NCBI GenBank assembly: GCA_965243835.1
Contig: OZ251578.1
Location: forward strand, 372,001-436,000
Reading direction: 5' to 3'
DNA length: 64,000 nucleotides
Source of the DNA: G965202665 sp965243835
Lineage (GTDB): Bacteria; Actinomycetota; Acidimicrobiia; Spongiisociales; Spongiisociaceae
The position numbers and the translations under genes are program-made. Shown one piece after another: positions 33,146 through 41,279 of the stretch (its first letter is position 1; the number at the start of each line of letters is the position of its first letter). A model generated the notes under the pieces. The model did no database searches. It saw only the letters and a program-made list of their open reading frames with translations, and was not told the origin of the DNA.

Positions 33146-36100
33146 ATGACCGCCCAAGCCTCCTCCCGCGCCGCCGCGCCCCGCAGTTCCGCCGCAGGAG
33201 CCGCCCGTAAGCCGGGTTCCGGGGCCGGGGCCGCCTCCCGCAAATCGACCGGTAAGGCGACCGGTAATCCGCCCGCCGGGAAATCCTCAACGAAGACGGG
33301 GGCCAAAACCAAAAGACCGGCGTCCGCCCAAACCGCGGCCGCGGCGACCGGGACCGCCTCCGCTAAACAAGCAACGGCCAAGAAACCCACCGCCCAGGGG
33401 ACCGCGACCAAGGCCGGGGCGAAGCCTTCCGGGGCAACGGGCGCAACGTCGGGGAGGGCCGCGTCTGTTAAATCGGCATCCGCTAAGACCGGGGCGGTAG
33501 CGGCGAAGCGGTCCCCGGCCCAGCGGATGGCGATCAAGAAGAGTGCGGCGGTGAGCGGGTCGGGTGATGTTGCGTCGTCCGGGGGGGATGGGGGCGCGAC
33601 CCGAAAGACCGCGGCCAAGTCGGGTGCCAAGGTTGCGGCCCCCAAGACCGGGACGGTAGCGGCGAAGCGGTCTTTGGCCCAGCCGTCGGCGACTAAGGTG
33701 CCGGCGAAAAAGCCTGCGGCAGTGGGGGAGGCCGCGTCTGTTAAATCGGCGGTGGCCAAGGCCGGAACCGGCCGGGCGGCGGGGAAGGTTGCCGCGGCGG
33801 GGAAAGATTCCAGCGCGCCGGCGTCGACATCGGCGGCCGCTAAGACCGGAACAAGGAAGACAACAGCTAAGACCACCGGGGCCAAGCGGACTGCGTCCCG
33901 CAAAACCCCGGCCAAGGTTGCGGCCTCCAATCTGGCGGCGAAAAAGCCTGCGGCAGTGGGGGAGGCCGCGTCTGTTAAATCGGCAACGGCCGAGGCCGGA
34001 ACCGGCCGGGCGGCGGGGAAGGTTGCGGCGGCGGTTGGGAAAGCGTCTGGTGCGGCTACGTCGGCCGGGGGGGCGAAAAAGTCTTCATCTGGGGCGGCAT
34101 CCAAGACCGGGACGGCGAAGCGGGCTCAGGCTAAGACGTCGGTGTCTAAGGCGGCGATGAAGAAGGGCACGGCGGTAGCGAAGAAGTCGGGTAAGGGTGC
34201 TGCGACTGGGGGCGATCAGCCTGTTTCTAAGAAAACTCCGGCCTCCAAGGCTACGGCCAAGTCGGGCGCCGAGGTTGCGGCGTCCGGGTCCGAGGGAGCG
34301 AAGAAGGCAAAGGCCAAGTCGGGCGCTAAGTCGGCGGCGTCTAAGACCGGGATGGCGAAGGGGGGTTCGGCTACGGCGGTTGCGGGGAAGGTTGCAACGG
34401 TGGGGAAAGCGTCCGGCGCGGCGGCGTTAACATCGGCGGCCGCTAAGACCGGAACCAGGCGGACAACGGCTAAGACCGCCGGGGCGAAGCGGACTGCGTC
34501 CCGAAAAACCCCGGCCGAGTCGGACGCCAAGGTTGTGACCTCCAAGGCGGCGTCCAAGACCGGGACGGCGAAGAAGAGCACGGGGGCGGCGGAGAAAGAG
34601 TCGGGTAAAGGTGCGTCGACCGGCGGTGCTAAGCCTGACGCTAAGAAAGCTCCGGTTTCCAAGGTTTCGGCTAAGTCGGGCGCCGAGGTTGCGGTGTCCA
34701 AGTCGGGGGGGGTGAAGAAATCTCCTGCCAAGACGACTTCCGGGTCGGGGGCGGTGAAGGGGGGTTCGGCTACGGCGGTTGCGGGGAAGGTTGCGACGGT
34801 GGGGAAAGCGTCCGGCGCGGCGGCGTCCGGGGGGGCGAAGAAGTCTTCTGTTGGGGCGGCGGCTAAGACCGGGGCGGCGAAGAAGAGCACGGGGGCGGCG
34901 GAGAAAGAGTCGGGTAAAGGTGCGTCGACCGGCGGTGCTAAGCCTGACGCCATGAAAACTCCGGTTTCCAAGGTTTCGGCTAAGTCGGGCGCCGAGGTTG
35001 CGGTGTCCGGGTCCGGGGTGGTGAAGCAATCTCCTGCCAAGACGACTTCCGGGTCGGGAGCGGCGAAGAGGCCTGCGGCGGAGGGGCGTGGTTCTGCTAA
35101 GCCTGTTGCTAAGAAAGCTCCGGTTTCCAAGGTTTCGGCTAAGTCGGGCGCCGAGGTTGCGGTGTCCAAGTCGGGGGGGGTGAAGCAATCTCCTGCCAAG
35201 ACGACTTCCGGGTCGGGGGCGGTGAAGGGGGGTTCGGCTACGGCGGTTGCGGGGAAGGTTGCGACGGTGGGGAAAGCGTCCGGCGCGGCGGCGTCCGGCG
35301 GGGCGAAGAAGTCTTCTGTTGGGGCGGCGGCTAAGACTGGGGCGGCGAAGAAGGGCACGGGGGCGGCGGAGAAAGAGTCGGGTAAAGGTGCGTCGACCGG
35401 CGGTGCTAAGCCTGACGCCAAGACAGCTCCGGTTTCCAGGGCGGCGGCTAAGTCGGGCGCCGAGGTTGCGGTGTCCGGGTCCGGGGTGGTGAAGCAATCT
35501 CCTGCCAAGACGGTTTCCGGGTCGGGGGCGGTGAAGGGGGGTTCGGCTAAGGCGGCGACGTCGACAGGGGCCGCTAAGCAGGTTGCGTCTCGGTCGGGAG
35601 CGGCGAAGAGGCCTGCGGCGGCGGGGCGTGGTTCTGCTAAGTCTGTTGCTAAGACAGCTCCGGTTTCCAGGGCGGCGGCTAAGTCGGGCGCCGAGGTTGC
35701 GGTGTCCGGGTCCGGGGGGGTGAAGCAATCTCCTGCCAGGACGGTTTCCGAGTCGGGGGCGGTGAAGGGGGGTTCGGTTAAGGCGGCGGCGGCTAAGGCG
35801 GCGGCCGGGAAGGGCGCGGCGGTGTTGACATCGGCGACTGCCACGACCGGAACTAGGCGGACAACGTCTAAGACCGCCGGGGCGAAGCGGACTGCGTCCC
35901 GAAAAACCCCGGCCGAGTCGGGTGTCAAGGTTGCGGTCTCCAAGTCGGCGGCTAAAAAGTCTGCGACGGTGGGGAAAGCGTCCGGCGCGGCGGCGGCCGG
36001 AGGTGTGAAAAAGTCCTCTGTTGGGGCGGCGGCTAAGACTGGGGCGGCGAAGCGGGCTCCGACTAAGGGTGCGTCGATCGGCGATGCTAAGCCTGCGGCC

Positions 36101-37924
36101 AAGAAAACCTCGGTCTCCAGGGCGGCGGCCAAGTCGGGCGCCAAGGTTGCGGTGTCCGGGTCCGGGGGGGTGAAGAAGGGGTCGGGGGCGGTGGGGAAGG
36201 TTGCGGCGGCGTCGACAGCGGCGGCCGCCAAGACGGGAACCGGGCGGACAACGTCTAAGACCACCGGGGTGAAGCGGACTGCGTCCCGAAAGACTCCGGC
36301 CGAGTCGGGTGTCAAGGTTGCTGTCTCCAAGTCGGCGGCTAAAAAGTCCGTGGCGGTGGGGAAAGCGTCCGGCGCGGCGGCGGCCGGAGGTGCGAAGAAG
36401 TCTCCTGTTGGGGCGGCGGCTAAGACCGGGGCGGCGAAGGGGGGTTCGGCTAGGGCGGCGGCGTCGGCAGGGGCCGCTAAGCAGGTTGCGTCTGGGTCGG
36501 GGGCGGCGAAGAAGTCTGCGGCGGCGGGGCGTGGTTCTGCTAAGCCTGTTGCTAAGAAGGCTCCGGTTTCCAAGGCGTCGGTCAAGTCGGGCGCCGAGGT
36601 TGCAGCTTCCGAGGCGGCGACGGCCAAGGCGGCGGGGAAAGCGTCCGGCGAGGCGGCCTCGGCAGCGGCGGCCGCCAAGACCGGAACGCGGGCCGCGGCC
36701 AAGACCGCCGGGGCGAAGCCGACTGCGTCCCGAAAAACCCCGGCCAAGTCGACTTCCAAGCCTGTGGCGTCCAAGGCGGCGGCGAAGCGGGGTTCCGCCC
36801 AGACTGCTTCTAAGAAGGCTCCGGTTTCCAAGGTTTCGGCTAAGTCGGGCGCCAAGATTGCGGCTTCCAAGGCGTCGGCGGCCAAGAGGGGTTCGGCTAA
36901 GGCGGCGGCGTCGGCAGGGGCCGCTAAGCAGGTTGCGTCTGGGTCGGGGGCGGCGAAGAAGCCTACGACGGCAAAGAAGCCAGCGGCGGCGGGGCGTGGT
37001 TCTGCTAAGTCTGTTGCTAAGAAGGCTCCGGTTTCCAAGGTTTCGGCTAAGTCGGGCGCCAGGGTTGCGGCGGCTAAGGCGGCGGGGGAAGCGTCCGGTA
37101 AGGCGGCCTCGGCGGCGGCGGTCGCCAAGACCGGAACGCGGGCCGCGGCCAAGACCGCCGGGGCGAAGCCGACCGCGTCCCGAAAAACCCCGGCCAAGTC
37201 GGCTTCCAAGCCTGCGGCAACTAAGACGGCGGCGAAGAGGGTTGCGGCGGCGGGGCGTGGTTCTGCTAAGTCTGTTGCTAAGAAGGCTCCGGTTTCCAAG
37301 GCGGCATCCAAGTCGGGCGCCAAGTCTGCGGCGGTGAAGAAGAGAGCGGCCGCTAAGCCGGCGGCTAAAAAAGCCCCCGCCAAAGCGGTTGCCAAAAAGG
37401 CTCCGGCCAAGAAGACGGTCCGGAAAAAACCCCGGTTTTCGGTGGGAGACAAGGTGGCTCATCCCCAGCATGGGGCGGCCACTATCACCGCCACCCAAAA
37501 GATACAGTTGGACGGCGTGGAACGGGACTACTTCATCTTGCGAATCTCCACCGAAAACCTCACCGTGTCCATTCCCAGCGACATCATCGACCAGAGCATC
37601 CGACCGGTGATATCCAAAACCGCAGTGACCAGGGTGTTGAGGGTTTTCAAGGACGATCCGCAGGACGCGGGCAGCAACTGGAGCCGCTGGTACAAGGTGC
37701 TGACCGAGAAGGTGACCTCCGGCGACATCTACCAAGTGGCGGAGGTGGTGCGGGATCTCACCCACGCCCAGAACTACAAGGGCATCTCCCCGGCCCTGAA
37801 ACGGATGCTGTCCAAAGCCCGGCAGACGCTCACCAGCGAAATCGCCTTCGCTCTCGGAGCCGACCAGGAAGAGGCCACCCGGCGGGTGGACAAGGCCCTG
37901 CCGCAGCAGGCGTCCGCATCCTGA
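33146..37924 (+). CDS. carD: CarD-family RNA polymerase regulator with giant histone-H1-like N-terminal region
   Basis: 1,592 residues. Residues about 1431-1592 are a full CarD: FSVGDKVAHPQHGAATI (RNA-polymerase-interacting domain start), then SNWSRWYKVL with the conserved Trp, VAEVVRDLTHAQ, and GISPALKRMLSKARQTL. CarD stabilises open complexes on actinobacterial promoters and is normally about 160 residues. Here ~1,430 residues rich in Lys, Ala, Ser, Gly, Thr and Pro precede it. They have no hydrophobic core and contain repeated KKAP, AAKTG and SAKSGAEVAVS blocks, like linker histone H1 or AlgP-type DNA-binding tails. The frame is uninterrupted over 4.3 kb, and the position before ispD is the usual place for carD. 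Separate translation of the CarD part from an internal GTG (for example near 37334) cannot be excluded. Confidence 0.9.
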   Translation: MTAQASSRAAAPRSSAAGAARKPGSGAGAASRKSTGKATGNPPAGKSSTKTGAKTKRPASAQTAAAATGTASAKQATAKKPTAQGTATKAGAKPSGATGATSGRAASVKSASAKTGAVAAKRSPAQRMAIKKSAAVSGSGDVASSGGDGGATRKTAAKSGAKVAAPKTGTVAAKRSLAQPSATKVPAKKPAAVGEAASVKSAVAKAGTGRAAGKVAAAGKDSSAPASTSAAAKTGTRKTTAKTTGAKRTASRKTPAKVAASNLAAKKPAAVGEAASVKSATAEAGTGRAAGKVAAAVGKASGAATSAGGAKKSSSGAASKTGTAKRAQAKTSVSKAAMKKGTAVAKKSGKGAATGGDQPVSKKTPASKATAKSGAEVAASGSEGAKKAKAKSGAKSAASKTGMAKGGSATAVAGKVATVGKASGAAALTSAAAKTGTRRTTAKTAGAKRTASRKTPAESDAKVVTSKAASKTGTAKKSTGAAEKESGKGASTGGAKPDAKKAPVSKVSAKSGAEVAVSKSGGVKKSPAKTTSGSGAVKGGSATAVAGKVATVGKASGAAASGGAKKSSVGAAAKTGAAKKSTGAAEKESGKGASTGGAKPDAMKTPVSKVSAKSGAEVAVSGSGVVKQSPAKTTSGSGAAKRPAAEGRGSAKPVAKKAPVSKVSAKSGAEVAVSKSGGVKQSPAKTTSGSGAVKGGSATAVAGKVATVGKASGAAASGGAKKSSVGAAAKTGAAKKGTGAAEKESGKGASTGGAKPDAKTAPVSRAAAKSGAEVAVSGSGVVKQSPAKTVSGSGAVKGGSAKAATSTGAAKQVASRSGAAKRPAAAGRGSAKSVAKTAPVSRAAAKSGAEVAVSGSGGVKQSPARTVSESGAVKGGSVKAAAAKAAAGKGAAVLTSATATTGTRRTTSKTAGAKRTASRKTPAESGVKVAVSKSAAKKSATVGKASGAAAAGGVKKSSVGAAAKTGAAKRAPTKGASIGDAKPAAKKTSVSRAAAKSGAKVAVSGSGGVKKGSGAVGKVAAASTAAAAKTGTGRTTSKTTGVKRTASRKTPAESGVKVAVSKSAAKKSVAVGKASGAAAAGGAKKSPVGAAAKTGAAKGGSARAAASAGAAKQVASGSGAAKKSAAAGRGSAKPVAKKAPVSKASVKSGAEVAASEAATAKAAGKASGEAASAAAAAKTGTRAAAKTAGAKPTASRKTPAKSTSKPVASKAAAKRGSAQTASKKAPVSKVSAKSGAKIAASKASAAKRGSAKAAASAGAAKQVASGSGAAKKPTTAKKPAAAGRGSAKSVAKKAPVSKVSAKSGARVAAAKAAGEASGKAASAAAVAKTGTRAAAKTAGAKPTASRKTPAKSASKPAATKTAAKRVAAAGRGSAKSVAKKAPVSKAASKSGAKSAAVKKRAAAKPAAKKAPAKAVAKKAPAKKTVRKKPRFSVGDKVAHPQHGAATITATQKIQLDGVERDYFILRISTENLTVSIPSDIIDQSIRPVISKTAVTRVLRVFKDDPQDAGSNWSRWYKVLTEKVTSGDIYQVAEVVRDLTHAQNYKGISPALKRMLSKARQTLTSEIAFALGADQEEATRRVDKALPQQASAS
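33400..37420 (+). repeat. Degenerate internal repeats in the H1-like region of carD
   Basis: Blocks of roughly 100-310 bp recur in register with the codons. For example AAGTCGGGCGCCGAGGTTGC recurs (near 34259, 34674, 34983, 35142, 35451, 35690) and GGTGCGTCGACCGGCGGTGC recurs (34607, 34918, 35388). Units of ~310 bp at 34650-35430 are almost identical, showing recent expansion. Confidence 0.85.
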
Positions 37925-37947
37925 CCCCGTCGCCAGACGCTCCGGTG

Positions 37948-38556
37948 ATGTGGGGGATCGTGGTCGCCGCCGGTTCCGGTTCCCGGTTCGGAAGCCGCAA
38001 GCAGGAGGCCGCCCTGGAGGGCCGTCCGCTGTGGGAGTGGGCCCGGGACGCCCTGCTGGCCGGGGGGGCGGCGCAGGTGGTGGTCGTCGGGGCCGGAGAC
38101 GGAGAGCCGGGCGGCCCGCGCCGGCGGGATTCGGTGGCGGCCGGGTTGGCCGCCGTGCCCGCCGAAGCGGATTTGATCGCGGTGCATGACGCCGCCCGCC
38201 CCTTGGCCTCCGCCCGGTTGGTAAGGGCCGCGGCGGAAGCCCTGCGCCGGGAGCGGGCGCAGGGGGCGGTTCCCGCCCTGCCGGTCACGGACACCGTCAA
38301 ACAGGTGCGGGGCGACCTGGTGACGGCCACCCCCGACCGGGACGGGCTGGTCGTCGTCCAAACCCCCCAGGTGTTCCAGGCCGGGGCTTTGCGGGAGGCC
38401 CATGCCCGCTATCCGGGTCCGGCCGCCGACGATGCGGCCATGGTGGAAGCCCTGGGGGGGCGGGTGGTGACCGTTCCCGGGGAGCGGGCGGCGCTGAAGA
38501 TCACCTTCCCGGAGGACTTGGCCGCGGCCCGGGCCTGGTTGGAGCGGTTGCGGTGA
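37948..38556 (+). CDS. ispD: 2-C-methyl-D-erythritol 4-phosphate cytidylyltransferase
   Basis: Third step of the MEP isoprenoid pathway: CTP plus MEP gives CDP-ME. The N-terminal IVVAAGSGSRFGSRKQEA is the nucleotidyltransferase loop, LIAVHDAARPL is the conserved central motif, VVVQTPQVF follows, and ALKITFPEDLAAA is near the end. At about 202 residues it is somewhat shorter than usual (~230). ATG 37948 begins 24 nt after the carD stop; the preceding codon GTG 37945 is an alternative. It shares a 4-nt overlap with ispF, so translation is coupled. Confidence 0.93.
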   Translation: MWGIVVAAGSGSRFGSRKQEAALEGRPLWEWARDALLAGGAAQVVVVGAGDGEPGGPRRRDSVAAGLAAVPAEADLIAVHDAARPLASARLVRAAAEALRRERAQGAVPALPVTDTVKQVRGDLVTATPDRDGLVVVQTPQVFQAGALREAHARYPGPAADDAAMVEALGGRVVTVPGERAALKITFPEDLAAARAWLERLR

Positions 38557-39038
38557 CCGGGGGACGGGTCGGGTTCGGGGTGGACGTGCATGCCTTGGGC
38601 GGTCCCCCGCCCCTGTGGTTGGCGGGGGTGGCGGTGGACGAAGCCCGGGGGCTGATCGGAACTTCGGACGCCGATGTTCTGTCCCACGCCGTGGCCGACG
38701 CCCTGTTGGGGGCGGCCTGCCTGGGGGACCTGGGGGATCACTTCCCCTCCGATGACGAACGGTGGCGGGGGGCGGCCGGCCTGGACCTGCTGGGCCGGGT
38801 GATGGACATCGTGGCCGGGGGAGGATGGTCGGTGGTGAACGCGGATGCGGTGGTGGTGGCGCAGGAGACCCCGATCGGGCCCCACCGTCCGCAACTGCGG
38901 GCCAATCTGGCGGCGGCGCTGCGGGTGGAGGCGGGCCGGGTGTCGGTGAAAGCGACCACCGCCGACCGGCTGGGGGCGCTGGGCCGCGGGGAGGGAGTGG
39001 CCGCCTACGCCGCGGTGTTGCTGGCCGGAGGGGAATAG
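38553..39038 (+). CDS. ispF: 2-C-methyl-D-erythritol 2,4-cyclodiphosphate synthase
   Basis: Fifth step of the MEP pathway, converting CDP-ME 2-phosphate to ME-cyclodiphosphate. 161 residues, standard. The zinc-binding DxH appears in GFGVDVHAL; GTSDADVLSHAVADALLGA and GDLGDHFP are family signatures; SVKATTADRLGALGRGEG is the C-terminal motif (usually TTTE.LG). GTG 38553 overlaps the ispD stop as GTGA. ispE is not in this window. Confidence 0.94.
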   Translation: MTGGRVGFGVDVHALGGPPPLWLAGVAVDEARGLIGTSDADVLSHAVADALLGAACLGDLGDHFPSDDERWRGAAGLDLLGRVMDIVAGGGWSVVNADAVVVAQETPIGPHRPQLRANLAAALRVEAGRVSVKATTADRLGALGRGEGVAAYAAVLLAGGE

Positions 39039-39070
39039 GGGCCGGGGGCGGACCGGTTAGCCTGACGGAT

Positions 39071-40501
39071 GTGATCCACCTCTACAACACCCTGGGACGG
39101 CGGCGGATGCCGTTTCAGCCCCTGGAAAGGGGCCGGGTGCGTATGTACGTGTGCGGTCCCACGGTGCAGTCCGAACCCCATTTGGGGCACGGACGGAGCG
39201 CGGTCGCGTTCGACGCCATACGGCGTTATCTGACTTGGCGCGGCTACCGGGTGACGTACGTCCGCAACGTGACCGACGTGGACGACAAAATCATCGCCGC
39301 GGCCCGGCGGCGAGGGGTGGCCCCCGAAGAGCTGGTGGACGGGATGACCGCCCGTTTCCGGGAATGCTTCCGGGCTTTGAACGTCTCCCCGCCGGATGAG
39401 GAGCCGGCCGCCACCGCCCACATCGGGGAGATGCAGGAACTGATCGCCCGGCTGGTGGAACGGGGCTTGGCCTATCCGTCCGGAGGGGACGTCTATTTCC
39501 GGGTGCGGGCGGCGGACGGTTACGGGAAGTTGTCCGGCCGCGACCCGGACCAGTTGCGGGCGGGGGCGCGGGTGGAACCGGGGGAACGCAAGCGCGATCC
39601 GCTGGACTTCGCCTTGTGGAAGGGGGCCAAGCCGGGGGAGCCGTCCTGGGAGTCGCCGTGGGGGGCGGGCCGACCCGGATGGCACATCGAATGTTCGGCG
39701 ATGTCGGCCAAATATCTGGGGATTCCCTTTGACATCCACGCCGGCGGGGCGGATTTGATTTTCCCCCACCACGAAAACGAGATCGCCCAGTCGGAGGGGG
39801 CCGACGGCGGTCGTCTCGCCAACTACTGGCTGCACAACGGGATGGTGAACCTGCAGGGGGAGAAAATGTCCAAGTCCACCGGCCGGCTGATCGACCTGGC
39901 CGGGGCTTTGGCGCAGGCGGGCGGGGCGGCCCTGCGCCTGTTCTACCTGCGCTCCGCCTACCGCTCCCCCTTGGAGTTCTCCGCCGGTCACCTGGACGAA
40001 GCGGCGGCCGGGTTGGAGCGCCTGCGGGCTTTCCGGCGCCGCACTGCGTCCGGCGCCCCCCCCGACCCGGATGTTCTGGCCCGGTTTACCGAGGCGATGG
40101 ACGATGATTTTAACACCGCGGAGGGGTTGGCCGTCCTGTTCGAGGCGGTGCGGGAGGGTAACACCCGTCTGGACCGGGGACGGTCCGCGGACGGGTTGGC
40201 CGCGGCCGCAACCGAGATGACGACCGTTTTGGGTTTGGATTTGGGGCCGGACGGGCCGGACGACTTGGACGGCCTGGGCGGCCTGGACGACTTGGCGGCC
40301 GCCGGGTTGGCTTCCCTGGCCAGCGCCTGCGGCGTGACCGGAGACGATCCCGGACGGTTGCTGGACGGTTTGATCGCGGCGCGCAGTCGGGCCCGGGCGT
40401 CCCGGGAGTGGGCGGCGGCGGACGAAATACGGGACGGCTTGGCCCGGATCGGGATATTGTTGGAGGATACGGCCGATGGCGTCCGCTGGCATAGGAGCTA
40501 G
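39071..40501 (+). CDS. cysS: Cysteinyl-tRNA synthetase
   Basis: Charges tRNA-Cys. 476 residues from GTG 39071, chosen because IHLYNTLGRR is the expected N-terminus; the same frame is open to 38762 inside ispF, but that part is non-homologous. Zinc Cys in MYVCGPTVQ, the HIGH equivalent HLGH at residues 37-40, GWHIECSAMS and FPHHENEIAQSE with further zinc ligands, and KMSKS at residues 265-269 are all present. The C-terminal region contains a low-complexity Gly/Asp/Leu stretch (GPDGPDDLDGLGGLDDL). Synteny with ispF and the downstream SpoU gene is typical of actinobacteria. Confidence 0.95.
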   Translation: MIHLYNTLGRRRMPFQPLERGRVRMYVCGPTVQSEPHLGHGRSAVAFDAIRRYLTWRGYRVTYVRNVTDVDDKIIAAARRRGVAPEELVDGMTARFRECFRALNVSPPDEEPAATAHIGEMQELIARLVERGLAYPSGGDVYFRVRAADGYGKLSGRDPDQLRAGARVEPGERKRDPLDFALWKGAKPGEPSWESPWGAGRPGWHIECSAMSAKYLGIPFDIHAGGADLIFPHHENEIAQSEGADGGRLANYWLHNGMVNLQGEKMSKSTGRLIDLAGALAQAGGAALRLFYLRSAYRSPLEFSAGHLDEAAAGLERLRAFRRRTASGAPPDPDVLARFTEAMDDDFNTAEGLAVLFEAVREGNTRLDRGRSADGLAAAATEMTTVLGLDLGPDGPDDLDGLGGLDDLAAAGLASLASACGVTGDDPGRLLDGLIAARSRARASREWAAADEIRDGLARIGILLEDTADGVRWHRS

Positions 40502-41204
40502 GGTGGAGGGGGTGCGGGCGGTCGCCGCCGCCTTGGCCGCGGGCCGGGTCGTCAAACTGCTGATCGAGCGGGGCCGCCGCGACCTGGATTCTTTGGCGGA
40601 GCGGGCGCGGGACTGCGGGGCGGCGGTGCAGGTGGTGTCCTCGCTGGCCGACCGGGCCGAGACCGCCTCTCCGCAGGGGGTGGCGGCCGAGGCCCGCCCC
40701 ATTCCCCGGGCGCGGCTGGAAGACCTGCTGACCGGCCGGCCGGCCCTGTTGGCGTTGGACCATTTGCAGGACCCCCGCAACGCGGGGGCGGCGGCCCGTT
40801 CCGCCCTGGCGGCCGGGATGACCGGACTGGTGGCCCCCTCCCGCCGGGCTTCCCCTTTCTCCGCGACCGCTTTCAAAGCCGCGGCCGGGGCGTTGGAGAC
40901 CCTGCCGGTGGCGGAAGTGTCGTCCATGGCGGAGGCGGCGGCGGCGATGGGACGGGCCGGGGTGTGGACGGTGGGTTTGGACGCCGGAGCGGAGCGCTCC
41001 CTGTTCGGTTTGGAGATTTTCACCGAGCCGGTTGCCATTTTCACGGGGGCGGAGGGGAAAGGGCTGGGACGGCTGGTCGCCCGGCGCATGGACCTGGTGG
41101 TTTCCATCCCCGCCAACCCCGACTTTTCCAGTCTCAATGCCGCTACCGCCGCGGCTTTGGCCTGTTTCGAACTGCGCCGCGCCCGTTGCTCGTCCCCGGT
41201 ATAA
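40476..41204 (+). CDS. rlmB: SpoU/TrmH-family RNA 2'-O-ribose methyltransferase (RlmB-like)
   Basis: Likely methylates the 2'-O of G2251 (E. coli numbering) in 23S rRNA, using SAM. 242 residues. The three SpoU motifs are present: DHLQDPRNAGAAARSA, FTGAEGKGLGRLV and IPANPDFSSLNAATAAALA, forming the trefoil-knot SAM site. An N-terminal substrate-binding region (VEGVRAVAAALAAGRV, then AERARDCGAAVQVV) precedes them. ATG 40476 lies inside the end of cysS (26-nt overlap), implying coupled translation. The family contains several specificities, so the rRNA target is inferred from synteny. Confidence 0.88.
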   Translation: MASAGIGARVEGVRAVAAALAAGRVVKLLIERGRRDLDSLAERARDCGAAVQVVSSLADRAETASPQGVAAEARPIPRARLEDLLTGRPALLALDHLQDPRNAGAAARSALAAGMTGLVAPSRRASPFSATAFKAAAGALETLPVAEVSSMAEAAAAMGRAGVWTVGLDAGAERSLFGLEIFTEPVAIFTGAEGKGLGRLVARRMDLVVSIPANPDFSSLNAATAAALACFELRRARCSSPV

Positions 41205-41266
41205 GCCTCCGTATAAGCCCTCCGTATAAGCCTCGGTATAAGTTTCCGTATAAACCCTCGTATAAG
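41199..41266. repeat. Six-fold GTATAA(G/A) tandem repeat
   Basis: GTATAAG or GTATAAA occurs at 41199, 41211, 41224, 41236, 41248 and 41260, at 12-13 bp spacing with CCTC/CCCTC-like spacers. The first copy contains the rlmB stop codon and the last ends 13 nt before the next ATG. Each copy contains TATAA, so several could act as -10 boxes or as operator half-sites. Confidence 0.75.
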
Positions 41267-41279
41267 TTAGGATTGCGGA

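Noticed and set aside
34216..37765. Very long open frames on the minus strand opposite the H1-like region of carD
   Set aside because: They mirror the Lys/Ala/Gly repeat codons, have no ribosome site or recognisable domain, and consist of Arg/Leu- or Ala/Pro-rich shadow sequence. The plus frame continues into a true CarD domain.
38762..39070. Upstream extension of cysS
   Set aside because: It lies inside ispF in another frame, is Gly-rich shadow sequence and has no counterpart in the family; the family start matches GTG 39071.
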